A stretch of DNA of 64,000 nt from contig JAYKKI010000133.1 of assembly GCA_039881145.1 (NCBI GenBank), positions 2,560,501 through 2,624,500 on the forward strand, written 5' to 3'. A program made the position numbers and the translations under genes. Positions 38,295 through 49,370 of this stretch are shown piece by piece (within the stretch, counting starts at the first letter, position 1; the number at the start of each line of letters is the position of its first letter). Source of the stretch: Druceiella hillmani (taxonomy: Eukaryota; Arthropoda; Insecta; Lepidoptera; Hepialidae). The notes beneath the pieces are model-generated. The model was not told the DNA's origin. It saw only the letters and a list, made by a program, of their open reading frames with translations, and made no database searches.

Positions 38295-38889
38295 TAAAGA
38301 AATTAAAGATAGTAGAAATAATACTACATCACGTAGTTTCATTGAATTGCTTATAGATTAGCACAAACAAGCAAATTTTTCTGCTCCATATATGAATTAC
38401 TTTTATATAATTATTTTGTTACATGAATCATGTCTCATTAAATAAATAATCCGAAAAGTTCAGTTATTTAATATTAAATAAAAAAATTGTGATAAAATTT
38501 GGCCACGTTTATAGGTGAGGAAGAAAATGAGCTTTTTTAAAAAAAAGGTAGGAAGTAAAATAACGCGGTTATAATTTGTGTTTGTCAAGACAGTTCCGAT
38601 CCTAAAGCTTTACACATGAATGTTCATGATTACATTTTTTACACACAATGTAAAAAATTTATTAAAAGACAATGATAAATACATGGATCAATTTTATATA
38701 AACGTCTAATAAATGTTCGTTTATTTATGATGGTCGTTCGTTTATTTACGTTTCATAATGGTTCGGTTATTGTAAATAATGTTCGTGAATGTTTTTCCTC
38801 AACATCAAAGTCGAATTTGATTACAGTATTGATACGAAATTAACATAATACAATAATTATTAATCCAATATATCATGATGCTCTGAAAA

Positions 38890-39870
38890 TAAAAAAAAAT
38901 CTGCCTTTGAAACTAAAGATGGAAATAAAATATTTGACTTTTCACAATGGTTTGAAATTTGTTGTCTCCTAATTTATAAAGCATAATAATAATACACCTC
39001 TATTTTTTAACAAAATGAAAATTCCTTCCATAATTTTTCACTAGTTTCACTAAATAATTTTAAGTCCAAACTAGGTCAATATATAAGAAGGTTGATTTTA
39101 TATTTCAACGTCGAATAGTTGTATACCACATCACCTTGAAGGTGATTATGTATACATAAGTTGCAGAACATTTAAAGAAGGTTATTTAAAAAAAAAGAAC
39201 TTAGTTTTTTGTATATAATCGCTTGTAAGTCTTTCAACCGCATATGTACGATGCTACGACGTAGCATTGTCATGGCCATAATGTATTGAGCTGGTCACAA
39301 ATCGTACGGCCTTTGGCGGGGCGACGCACCGCGGGAATCCGGGTTCGATTTCAGACCGCTGGTCATGCGGGACTGATATTCTGGTTGGTCGTAATAGATT
39401 CCTCTCGCGGCAGTATGTCTGCCACATGTGTGAATTTTATACATTAAAGTAAGTAAAAAATCAATAAAAACTTACGGTTATTCTGTCTTCAAAATATTGA
39501 ACTTTAAAATAGACATAATCGCCTATTTGGAAACTCGTCTCAAGAAGGTACTAAACAATTGTTTGATCTTGCAATTTTATTTCTTTCTACCCATAATAAG
39601 TACCTGTCAGACGGTTATCAAAATATTGAGCTTCAACGTATATATTTTACTAGCTATGCCCTGCCGTTCCATTTGTGTAGAATTATCTCAATTTTACTGC
39701 TCGCAGCCCTGGGGTTGCCAAATATCTTCGTTGGCCAAAAAATTTTCGTCATCGGCTATGGGGAATATATCCGCAAGAATACTCTCAATGATCAGTCAAT
39801 AACTAAGTCACTTTTTGCACCTTGCACATTTTGGCCACCTTTACTGGTTTACAGAAGCCGGGGAAAAATG
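38890..39870 (+). repeat. Dispersed repeat R2, copy 3, interrupted by a SINE
   Basis: It follows copy 2 segment by segment: CCTTTGAAACTAAAGATGGA, ATAATTTTAAGTCCAAACTA-GGTC, GAAGGTGATTATGTATACAT and ACCGCATATGTACGATG. After the SINE at 39283-39462 it resumes with TCTTCAAAATATTGAACTTT, GGAAACTCGTCTCAAGAAGG and ACTAGCTATGCCCTGCCGTT. The two overlapping ~100-codon frames at 39497-39879 fall in the tail of this repeat and are not genes. Confidence 0.6.
39283..39462 (+). mobile_element. tRNA-derived SINE, copy 3, nested in R2
   Basis: GCTGGTCACAAATCGTACGG, then CGCGGGAATCCGGGTTCGAT (B box 39342-39353, degenerate at its 3' end), then GCGGGACTGATATTCTGGTT and a 3' end ACATTAAAGTAAGTAAAAAA. The R2 sequence continues on both sides, so the SINE inserted after R2. 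Confidence 0.75.
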
Positions 39871-40424
39871 CTAATTTAGGATTATAAAAATTTAGGATTA
39901 TAATAATGTGTCTGTTAATCCGTTGGTCAAGTACACTTTTTCAGAAACTATGCGACATACAGACTGGACAATTAGAAGGGTAATACACATTTATAACGAT
40001 AACTTGCTAACTTTTTTAGAAATATGCGTACGAGAATCAAAGAGGAAATAAATGAAGTACCTAATTTTTTTCCCATTTTTTGTAACATGTGGAGTACAAC
40101 TTGTGTGGAAGAAATCAAAAATATTTTTTGTTCATAATTTTAAAACGTGTACTTAAAAACACGTTAAAAAAATTTAAAATAGGGTATTCCTTTTGACACA
40201 ACTAAAAAAGAAGCGTGGAAAATAGGATAAGAGAAACATATTAAAGAAAAACTACAGTGTTTATCCTAGTTCCCATTTTTTTTTTTTAAATAAACACTAT
40301 GTTTACATGCCTCTGAAAGCGACAGTAAGAAATTTATTTACGTTGCCAAACATTAATATTTATAAATATTTTTTCTTTATGTAGTCTTAATTCATTAGTC
40401 CAAAGTACATAAATTCAAAACATA

Positions 40425-40690
40425 GGCTCTCGTTTTTATAACTAGGGAAGAAAATAAATTATTTTTGACACGGACAAATAGATATCAGAGAAAGATGGGA
40501 TGTAGAATTCTGTTATTATTAACAATTATTTAAATAGTTTAGCTCACAGATATTTTGGCTCAAGTTCCTCAAAGTAATATAACAATATTTTATAAATTCT
40601 TTCTTCATGTGTTTTTTTTTTGGAATAGCAAAATCACTATATGCAGTATTATAAATGTGACATTGGTATATGAAACTTGAAACATACTTG
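40425..40690 (+). repeat. Duplicated segment A (partner at 41785-42055)
   Basis: GCTCTCGTTTTTATAACTAG-GGAAGAAAATAAATTATTTTTGACA, then the CAATTATTTAAATAGTTTAG stretch and TATGAAACTTGAAA, match 41785-42055 segment by segment at clearly reduced identity. It may be an internal section of the D1 repeat family. Confidence 0.5.
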
Positions 40691-41198
40691 CCATCCTATT
40701 TTAGGATTCTATACTTCAAAAGGAAAAAAGGGACCTTTATAAGATTACTTCCCCTTACGGGTCCCCTATAAGATTACTTCTTTGTCAGTCGGCTGGTTTT
40801 TCAAGATCCTTTTTCTAAGGAACTTATGGAGGTATCAAGAAAGAGTCCCCAGTCCCTTGAAACTTTAAGGAAATCAGGCTTTTAAGTCAACACAATCAAG
40901 AAATACAGCCATTATACCTTATATTTTGACACTAACTTTAAAAATATGGCCATTTTTGCCACACATTTTGACACTCGCAGATATATCAGAGCCCATACGG
41001 TACTTATCCTTAACTTAGAATCATGAAACTTGGCAAAAAGTAAGGTATTACAGCACAAGTAGAGGAAAAATCTAAAAATATCTAATTTGTAGTAAATAGT
41101 GCACCTTTAGGTCTGTGCTATTTTTTTAAATATCCGCCTGTGAAAGACATTCTAAAAAATTAAATTTTTTTAAGTAGTTTAATAGGAATATTATATAC

Positions 41199-41572
41199 TG
41201 AATATATTTGGCGTTAATTTCGTAAAAATTCATAATTCACAATTAAATGAAACTACGTGATGTAGTATTATTTCTACTTTCTTTAAGTTCTTTACCACGA
41301 CCTAGATTTCGTTGTATTACAACATCTTCAGGTGGGCTATTAGCAAAGATTAACTCTTAGGAACATCCAACAGCATTTATATGTTTCAAGTACAATGGCG
41401 GATGCCTGGTTTGTGTGGGTTTCCCCACTGCTTATGTTAGTGAGTTTGTTGTAGTGGAGCGGTGTATGTTTTATTACATTTCCGAGAGTTGTAATACAAC
41501 GAAACCTAGGTCGTGGTAAAGAACTTAAAGAAAATAGAAATAATACTACATTACGTAGTTTCATTTAATTGT
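41199..41572 (+). mobile_element. Foldback ribozyme element, copy 4 (nested, ~13-bp TSD)
   Basis: It has the tail (TGAATATATTTGGCGTTAAT), a left arm with a complete hammerhead-like block, a ~150-bp unique centre (TTAACTCTTAGGAACATCC.. through GGCGGATGCCTGGTTTGTG..), and a right arm that is the inverse of the left from GTTGTAATACAACGAAACC outward. The right arm has lost the CTGAAGA half of its ribozyme block. GAATATTATATAC at 41186-41198 and 41573-41585 is the target-site duplication, although its first bases also resemble the arm end. A 74-codon frame on the minus strand runs through the element by chance. Confidence 0.85.
41295..41335 (-). ncRNA. Hammerhead-like ribozyme in copy 4, possibly active
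   Basis: Same 41-nt fold: CCAC/GTGG stem I, CTGAAGA, stem II GTTGT/ACAAC, GAAA, stem III ATC-TA-GGT and a GTC triplet. The only change is C to T in stem III, which leaves a U-G wobble pair. All core positions are intact. Confidence 0.6.
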
Positions 41573-41784
41573 GAATATTATATACCATTAACCATTTTTA
41601 TATGCCTACATGTGCGTGAAACCCTCGTAGTTAGAATTCCACTCGTGCTTGATAGGTTTTTTTTATCACTGCTCTGCCTCCACCCTTATTGATGAAATGT
41701 AGTTTAAAATACATCAGACTATGTTGAAATGTGATGAAATGTAGTTTATACTTCATTAAACTACAACGCATAGTGTCACAGTAT

Positions 41785-42055
41785 GAGCTTCCATCTTTAT
41801 AACTGGAGAAGAAAACAAATTATTTTTAACATCGAAGAATATATATAAGACAAAGATTAGAGTTTATAGAATTTGATTATTTGTATTTATTTCAATAGTT
41901 CATGTCACAAAGCCCTGTACAAGTTACTTAACAATCTGATATTTAAATATAGGTCATAAATTTGTTTTTGGTGTATTTTTTTGCAAAAGCTAAATAACTA
42001 TAAAAATTGCTATAAATATAATATTACCATACGAAACTTGAAATCTACTTTTAAT
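41785..42055 (+). repeat. Duplicated segment A, second copy
   Basis: GAGCTTCCATCTTTATAACT-GGAGAAGAAAACAAATTATTTTTAACA and TACGAAACTTGAAATCTACT match 40425-40690. It lies immediately before the 96-bp satellite. Confidence 0.5.
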
Positions 42056-42169
42056 TTTTTTTCAATTAAAAAAATAAGGGTAAATAGGGATTTTGTAAAT
42101 TAATCCATTCCTATTACCTTGAATTGCACCATCAGGAGGAAAATTGAGAAAAATTTGAAAATTGGAACA

Positions 42170-44065
42170 TCAAATTAAACTTATAACAGTATATGTTGTT
42201 ATTTTTCTCCCCCAATTATAATGGTATTTAACATCTCATTTTCTTTTATGAATACGACATGAATGTTAAATTAAACTTATAACAGTATATGTTGTTATTT
42301 TTCCATCCTCCGTTTCACTGGTAATTTAAAATTAATTTCCTTTATAAATACGACATGAACATCGAATTAAACTTAAAACAGTATGTGTTGTTATTTTTTT
42401 CTCTTTCAGTTAAATGGTACTTTATATCTCATTTTCCTTTATGAATGCGACATAGACATGAAATTAAACTTAAACCACCATCGTTTCTACTTGTACTTAA
42501 CATACTGTTTTCTTTATAATTACGATATCAACGTCAAATCAAGCTTAAACAAGTATATGTTATTATTTTTCCAACATCAGTTTCACCCGTACATAACAAT
42601 TTATTTTCTTTATAAATACGACGTGAACATCAAATTAAACTTAAAATAGTACATGTTGTTATTTTTCTACCCTCAGTCCCACCCGTACTTGACATATTAT
42701 TTTCTTTTCTTAACATGATAGGAACAACAAATTAAACTTAAAATTGTAAGTGTTGCTATTTTTTCATCCTTATTTTCACTCGTATATAATATCTTATTTT
42801 CCTTTGTGAATGCGACATAAATATCAAATTAAACTTAAAACAATATGTGTTGTTATGTTTCCACCATCATTTCTACTCGTACTTAACATTTTGTTTTCCT
42901 TTATAAATACGATATCAACGTCAAATTAAACTTAAACTAGTATGTGCTATTATTTGTATGATATCAGTTTCACTCGTACATAACAATTTATTTTCCTTAT
43001 AAATACGACGTGAACATCAAATTAAACTTAAAAGAGTACATGTTGTTATTTTTCTACCCTCAGTTCCACCCGTACTTGACATCTTATTTATTTTCTTAAC
43101 ACAATACGAACAACAAATTAAACTTAAAATTGTATGTTTTGCTATTTTTTCATCCTTATTTTCACTCGTATATAATATCTTATTTTCCTTTGTGAATGCG
43201 ACATAAACATCAAATTAAACTTAAAACAATATGTTTTGTTATTTTTCTCTCTCAATTCTAATGGTACTTAATATCTCATTTTTCTTTATGAATACGACAT
43301 GAAAGTCAAATCAAACTTATAACAGGCTATGTTGTTATTTTTCCATCCTCACTTTCCCTCGTAATTTAAAATTTATTTCCTTTATGAATACGACATGAAC
43401 ATCGAATTAAACTTAAAACAGTATGTGTTGTTATTCTTTCTCTTTCATTTATAATGGTACTTTACATCTCATTTTCTTTTATGAATGCGATATGAACATC
43501 AAATTCAACTTAAAACAGTATGTGTTGTTATATTTCTACCATCGTTTTTACTCGTACCTAATAATTTGTTTTCCTTTATAAATACGATATCAACATCAAA
43601 TTAAACTTAAAACCGTAAGTGTTGTTATTTTTCCACCCTCAGTTTCACTCGTAATTAACATCTTATTTTCCTTTCTAAATACTACGTGAATATGAAATTA
43701 AATTTAAAAGAGTATACAATTTTATTTTCTTTTTCTCAGTTCCAGGTGTACTTACTCTTATTTCACTTTGTGAATGCGCCATGAACATCAAATTAAATTT
43801 GAAACAATACGTGTTGTTATTTTTTTTACTCAGTTCTAATGATACTTAACATCTCATTTTCCTTCATAAATACGATATGAATATCAAATTAAACTTAAAA
43901 CAGTATGTGTTGTTATTTTTCCACCCCCAGTTTTACGCTTACTTTACAATGTATTGCCTTTATAAATACGACAAACATCAAATTAAACTAAAAACAGTAT
44001 CAATTCCACTCGTATTTAACATCTTATTTTCCTTTATGAACACAACACAAATATAAAATTAAATA
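42170..44065 (+). repeat. Satellite array, ~96-bp unit, about 20 copies
   Basis: Each unit contains CATCAAATTAAACTTAAAAC-AGTATGTGTTGTTATTTTTC, then a CCA(C/T)CCTCAGTTTCACTCGT-like segment, then TTATTTTCCTTTATAAATAC and GACATGAA. The AATTAAACTTAAAA core recurs near 42172, 42268, 42366, 42460, 42535, 42631, 42730, 42828, 42922, 43018, 43115, 43211, 43307, 43403, 43499, 43597, 43696, 43789, 43886, 43979 and 44057. Subtypes repeat in order about every four units (for example 42535/42922, 42631/43018, 42730/43115, 42828/43211), a higher-order period of about 385 bp. The 88-codon frame at 42383-42649 is an accident of the repeat. Confidence 0.95.
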
Positions 44066-44099
44066 TTAAAATGTGTGCGTGATATACGAGTATATTTTT

Positions 44100-44515
44100 A
44101 ACTATTAGAGTCTAAGTGAAGGCTGTAAAATACCAGGCTTTCGCAGCGTTCACTTATTCAACATATTTCTCTCGGTTTTCAAAATTTTGGAATCAAAATA
44201 CTTGAAAATATTCTAAAATATAGGGACTGTGGACAACGATTAAAAAAAATTATTTTAAAGTACGCAGATTTCAAGTCTAAAATATTCATTAATAGCTATT
44301 GCTTATAAATTCTTTTAAATAGACATCATGTTTATAAGCCTGTGAAAGATGAAATCGACAATAAATTTAAATTGTTTAAAATTAATATTCCTAACTGCAT
44401 TGATGGAAATGTTATGCACCTTTAAACGATTAAAAGTATACACGGAACTTCGATCAAAATATACACGGAACTTCGTAGTGCGAGTTCTACTCGCACTTGG
44501 CAGATTTTTAAAAGG
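44100..44515 (+). repeat. Dispersed insect repeat D1, 3' end copy
   Basis: The AGTCTAAGTGAAGGCTGTAA segment, AAGCCTGTGAAAGATG (also near 40308 and 41140), then ATACACGGAACTTCG (twice, 31 bp apart) and GTGCGAGTTCTACTCGCACTTGGCAGATTTTT. The last motif is the best-preserved D1 terminus in the window. Confidence 0.6.
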
Positions 44516-44933
44516 TGATGATTTTTAATAGTGATTACCTGTTTTTTAAATGGTTATGTTGCCTAATTCACGGTAAGCGGTGAGACAAGATTGGTTTTAT
44601 TATATCATGGAGAACTTTCTTAGTGAATTATTTATCGCGTTATTTATCGTGCTAACGAAGCCGAAAACACAGCTCGTCTACATATATATTAATCTAAGCT
44701 ACAATCTATTCATCCACCAAATTCCGTGTAGATCCGTTAGAAATTATGGATTTATATAATAATAGATACATTAATTCACACCCAAAACTTTCTTATTTAT
44801 AATTTTGATTACTATCACATTTGCGATTAAAAGAAATGATAATATATTATGATATTTTGCTCAATTTAAAATTGACAATCGTAGCCTTTTATATTGGATA
44901 GGTGTAAATTTATTTACACCTAAATATAATATG

Positions 44934-45294
44934 AATTTAACACGTTTGTGAATAAACCTACGAATTACAATTTAAAAGTATCATTTTCTAAAGGGAGATT
45001 ATTGAAATTTCTAGTGAACGTTTGTTCGCAATCTTCAGTAGTCTTTTTTTTTCTTAACCACTTGGAATTATCATTCTAATTTCATATAATATTTCTGCAT
45101 ACTTTTACTATAATTTTCATTTTATATATTTTAATTATTACTTCATAATGAGAATGATAATTCCAAGCGGTTAAGAAAAAAAAGACTTCTGAAGATTGCG
45201 AACAAACAGTAATTAGAAATTTCAATAATCTCCCTTTAGAAAAGGATACTTTTAAATTTTAATTCGTAGGTTTGATCACAAACGTGTTAAATTT
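44934..45294. mobile_element. Long-armed foldback MITE (361 bp, ~146-bp arms)
   Basis: The left arm (AATTTAACACGTTTGTGA.. through ..CTTGGAATTATCATTCT, about 44934-45080) and right arm (AGAATGATAATTCCAAGCGG.. to ..AACGTGTTAAATT, about 45150-45294) are inverse copies with only a handful of mismatches. The centre is ~70 bp of A/T. It shares no sequence with the ribozyme-bearing foldbacks. A 20-nt hairpin (GGTGTAAATTTATTTACACC) lies just outside the left end. Confidence 0.85.
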
Positions 45295-45829
45295 AAACTT
45301 CATAATTACTTCATAATTTTAATTATTACTTCATATGAGCTTGCACGCCTAGTATTTTATGGACTAACTTACCAACATGTCTATACTAACGGAAAACAAG
45401 GTAAAATTAAATAAAGTAACGGATAGATCTAAATACTTCAATACATGTGAAGGTATATAATACTTCCACGTTATGTGAATAAGGCAAAACTGTTTTTTTA
45501 TACTACAGACGATTTATTTTAGGAAAGCTTTGATTTATGCGTTGGTAATTATTAATTCGGCGTGGTAGCAAGTTCATTAGGTGAGAATTAACACACGAAC
45601 ATAATTGTGCTCCATATATATAATAATTAAAAATTAAAAAGTACATAGTGCGTGATTTCATCAACCCTACGTAAATTTTAAATAATAAAGAAGTATATAA
45701 AAAAATGAAGAAAACCCCAATTAAGTTGGTGCCGAAAAACGAGAAAAGGGGGTTATATTAACTTCTCCTAAAAGTGATAATAATAAAAACTTCTAATAAT
45801 ATTCAGATATCTGGAATCATTTCAGATTT

Positions 45830-46590
45830 TTAGGATTCTGCATCTCAAACTGAAAAACAAAATCCTTATAAATGTATATTTATGAGGATTATGTTTTTCA
45901 GTTTGAGATGCAGACCACATGTTTGTCTGTCTGTCCGTCTATCAAAGCTTAATTTGTTAGAAACTATGCGAAGTGGGAAAGTGAATGTGTGAGTTTCATA
46001 GCATATATACACGGCATATAAACCTTATTAATCCACATATTTTGCGCTAACTAATTTTTGCCACTGCTTAAAATATTCATATAAGAAACAAAGAGGCTGT
46101 AAGTAAAATACTAGATAATTATTTTTCCAATTTGATATATCATATGACGTATCATTTGAAAAGGACCATAAGGAACTTAAAAATGTTTATAAAATAAATA
46201 TAAATACCATATTTAACAATATATTCTGAAAAGTATGCGAACACCCAGCATCAATAGAGCTTCATTACAGAAACTACTGAAATAGAAATCATGAAAAAGG
46301 GGGTGGGTAAAATTTTACTACAAGATGACAGAAAGCTGTAGCGATAAGGGTATGTAAAATTTGACTAGAATATTATAGAAAGCTATAGCTATTTTCTTGG
46401 TTTTTATGATAATTGAAATGGTACATACCGTGTTTTTACACCAGTGAAAAATATAATAAGCTATTTATTTAAGTTATTAAACATTAATATTTATAAATAG
46501 TTTAATAAAAATACTATGTTTTCTTAAATGTACATAAGTGCTTCTGTACACCTTTGTACGGAGTTCTACTCAAATTTTACAAGTTTTTTA
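45830..46590 (+). repeat. Dispersed insect repeat D1 with an internal inverted repeat
   Basis: It starts TTTTAGGATTCTGCATCTCA-AACTGAAAAACAAAATCC. The same stretch returns inverted as GTTTTTCAGTTTGAGATGCA around an A/T loop (45834-45913), followed by TGTCTGTCTGTCCGTCTATC and AGAAACTATGCG. The end near 46550-46585 (ACACCTTTGTACGGAGTTCT..AAGTTTTTTA) is decayed. The inverted duplication of the first ~30 bp is peculiar to this copy. Confidence 0.55.
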
Positions 46591-47246
46591 AAATTCATAT
46601 TTAAAAGATAGACAGAAAGGAGACACATCGCATATCCTATTTAAGCCTAATGTTTGGAAAATGGAAATGAGAAAACTAAAAAAGTTACATGAAAATTATA
46701 TATTACTTTAAGTTACCGATCTTTTAAATGATCCCCCACCCGATGATATTCCCAGAATACGAATGAACGCATATGCGTTAAACATATTTTTTTTAAATAT
46801 GTGACTACGCATGAAAGTTACATCTCTGTATGAAGAATTAACTTGGAAAATTCCATAAGAATAGATCAAAAACTGTAGAAACTTTAAGATCACGTTAGAC
46901 AAGACAAAATTACAAGGGTTTCCTATTTCAATATGAAAATGGAGAAAATTATGGATATTTACTTCTAGAAAACCTTCTTATTATATGGAAATTAAGAAAA
47001 CTAAAACCTTACTTACATATGAAACAAATTAATAGCGAACAGTTACGATTAATTTTAAATATATCCTTGTAAATATGAAATGACTATTGCATATCAATAA
47101 AGAAAGAAATAAGATTTTTTATAAAAAAGATTTCACATTTAATATTAGAGCCATGGTAGATCCTTTTACGGTTAATTCCGTACTTTAACTTGCCACTAAC
47201 GAATATTAGGTTGGCAAATAATTAGGGTCATTAACATACACATCGC

Positions 47247-47331
47247 AAGCGATTCTTTGTATGACATTATTCTTTTTTAAAATACAAATAAAGAGCAATG
47301 TCATACAAAGCATAGCTTGCGATAATTTAAA
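47247..47331. repeat. Hairpin MITE-like element
   Basis: TCGCAAGCGATTCTTTGTAT-GACATT pairs with AATGTCATACAAAGCATAGC-TTGCGA around a short A/T-rich loop, with about three mismatches in 26 bp. Confidence 0.7.
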
Positions 47332-49370
47332 AAAAAATATCTTTGAAGGTAAGTAAAAATAATCTATTTAATAATTTACATACAATCGTGGACCTGTATT
47401 TTCATGGACAATACGAAACAAATTTGATAATTTCTAACTTTATTGACACTACACAAAAAGCAATAATGAGATGTTTAACGAAATTTATTATCTCTCATCG
47501 TAAGGAAATAATACATTAGTAGATACAATGTCAGTTAAAAGATCGAGGAGCTCAACGTGGCTCAAAAGTGGGTAATTTCTATGTAATTTAATTTTAGACT
47601 GCTTCTAATTGTTTAATTTTAAATACGGGAATATTATGAATATAACAGAGTAAGAAATCATTCTATTAAAGCAATCGAAACATAAATGTCATAAGTGGGA
47701 GTGTCTCTAATGAGTTGCGTAAAATGTAAATTTAAGCAATTGAACACAAAATCGACAGAAAATAGAAATAGAGGTGAAAATACCGTTCCGTGTACATGTA
47801 GAAATACAATTGGCACCTAATTGAAGCAACTTAATCAAGTGTGGATAATTAGGTGCACTTAATCGAGTGCAAAACCTAAATATTTGAGCTAACATTTGAT
47901 CTACATTGAAGATGTGTTTTATAAATAAATTGAAGAAAATATCTAAAACGGCGACCCAAATGCAAATAGCTAATGCAAAAAAATATACAAGTACATGATA
48001 TGTGCTCTTTTATACCTTGGCTCGGCGTAAGGTAATGTAAATATATACGAATGAAAATTGTAAACAATTTTTATCACACAAAATTAGATATTGTAAAAAT
48101 AGAAATAATGTATTAAAGAAATAAAAAAGCGGCAATGGCAGAATGATTATAAATGTTTATTTCCTTCCAAATTTTCTTATTACATAAATGAACTAATATT
48201 AATCTCATAAAAAAAATAATTACAAAAAAATTAATTGAAAAAAAATAAGGGCAGAACGAAATAAAAATGAGGAGAAATGAGAAAAAAGCTAATAAGAAGG
48301 AAGCTGCTTGAAATTTAATGTATTCTCATTTCCAAAATAATGAATAACTTAAACGAACGGAAAATTAGGATATAAATTAAAGAAAACGTAAGAAGACGCA
48401 ACCATTTTAGTTTGCGTTATTCATACAAGATAGTCAGGATTATTTATACTCTGCACTAATTCGTTTAATGGAAATGGATCTTCAGGAAAAATTGCAAAAT
48501 TTACACGCCCGTTATAGCTGATTGCGTTTAGCCTTCGAAAAGCCTACAAATTGAAATCGGCCCAAGCGTCCTGTCCCATTTTATTTCAAAAAGCACGATG
48601 AAACTCATGAAAAATTTAACTTTTAATCAGGGAAACTATTTTTTATTATTCAACTCGTTGAACATTTTACTAATCGAAAATTTTTACTAGCTTATCGTTG
48701 AAAGTTATTTTCCTGTTAAAGTCGACAAAAAGAAATCTGTCAAAGTGGACAAATAGAAAATCAAAGAATGATTTTTTTATTGTATACCACTGCCCAAACA
48801 TCGATATAATATGAAAGATATAATGAATATAAATATGAAGAATTGTTTAAATATTATTATTATATAAATTGTCAAAAAAATTTTAGAAGTCCATTCCAAA
48901 CTCTTAAACATTGAACCGATATTTAAATCTTTCTAACCATGGTCGTAAACCCATTTTAAACTCATCAATACTATTAAAATATATAATGAAAAACATAATC
49001 GTAAAATATCCTAAATCGACACATCGTGAAATGTTTCTAGATTCTTGGAAAGTGCTAATTTATATAAACCTACATTTTTCATTATGGATCATCGGTACTA
49101 ATTAAAAGAATGAAAATATGCAGAGTGTAATAAAAAAATGCAATTTTACCCCTCCGGATACGTCCTTATTGGTTGCAACAAAAACTTCTAAATTATTCAT
49201 GTAGGTCATTCTGTGCATAAAACTTGATAGAAAATGTTAAGGGAAGTATAAGACAATTCTCAACTTTTTCTGAAAAAATCAATGTTAAGGTTGCGTTTTC
49301 AATAAAAGATTAACATTTTTTACAGAAACGTACTTTAAATATAAATTAATTCTTAACGCACAGAATCGCC
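47332..49370. other. AT-rich sequence, no gene seen
   Basis: A region at 48435-48610 is slightly less A/T-rich but shows no protein or repeat signature. Minus-strand frames at 47707-48067 have no domain features. Confidence 0.4.

Larger units (their letters stand above)
38040..38349 (+). mobile_element. Foldback ribozyme element, copy 3 (two hammerhead blocks, 9-bp TSD)
   Basis: This is the most complete copy. It has the one-sided tail (TTGAATATATTTGGCG and onward), a left arm of about 105 bp, a ~75-bp centre (ATAACCATATGATCCG.. and GAGTTAATCTTTG..) and a right arm about 97% identical to the inverse of the left arm. CTTATAGAT at 38031-38039 and 38350-38358 is the target-site duplication. Each arm carries a 41-nt hammerhead-like block, in opposite orientations. 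No protein is encoded, so mobilisation must depend on enzymes supplied elsewhere. Confidence 0.85.
40705..41663 (+). repeat. Dispersed insect repeat D1, longest copy, split by a foldback element
   Basis: It starts TTAGGATTCTATACTTCAAA-AGGAAAAAAGGGACC (40705), has a duplicated 'CCTTTATAAGATTACTTCCC / CCCCTATAAGATTACTTCTT' word, then CCCATACGGTACTTATCC and ATGAAACTTGGCAAAAAGTA. It is interrupted by the foldback element at 41199-41572 and ends after it with GAAACCCTCGTAGTTAG..CACTCGTGCTTGATAGG (41621-41661). It is a non-coding repeat. The family end motifs also occur at 28510-28560 and 44465-44510. Confidence 0.6.

Noticed and set aside
39497..39879. Two overlapping ~100-codon plus-strand frames
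   Set aside because: They lie in the tail of the R2 dispersed repeat and share no features with known proteins.
41340..41564. 74-codon minus-strand frame
   Set aside because: It crosses the foldback element arms and is a chance frame.
42383..42649. 88-codon frame
   Set aside because: It is produced by the 96-bp satellite and does not persist through the array.
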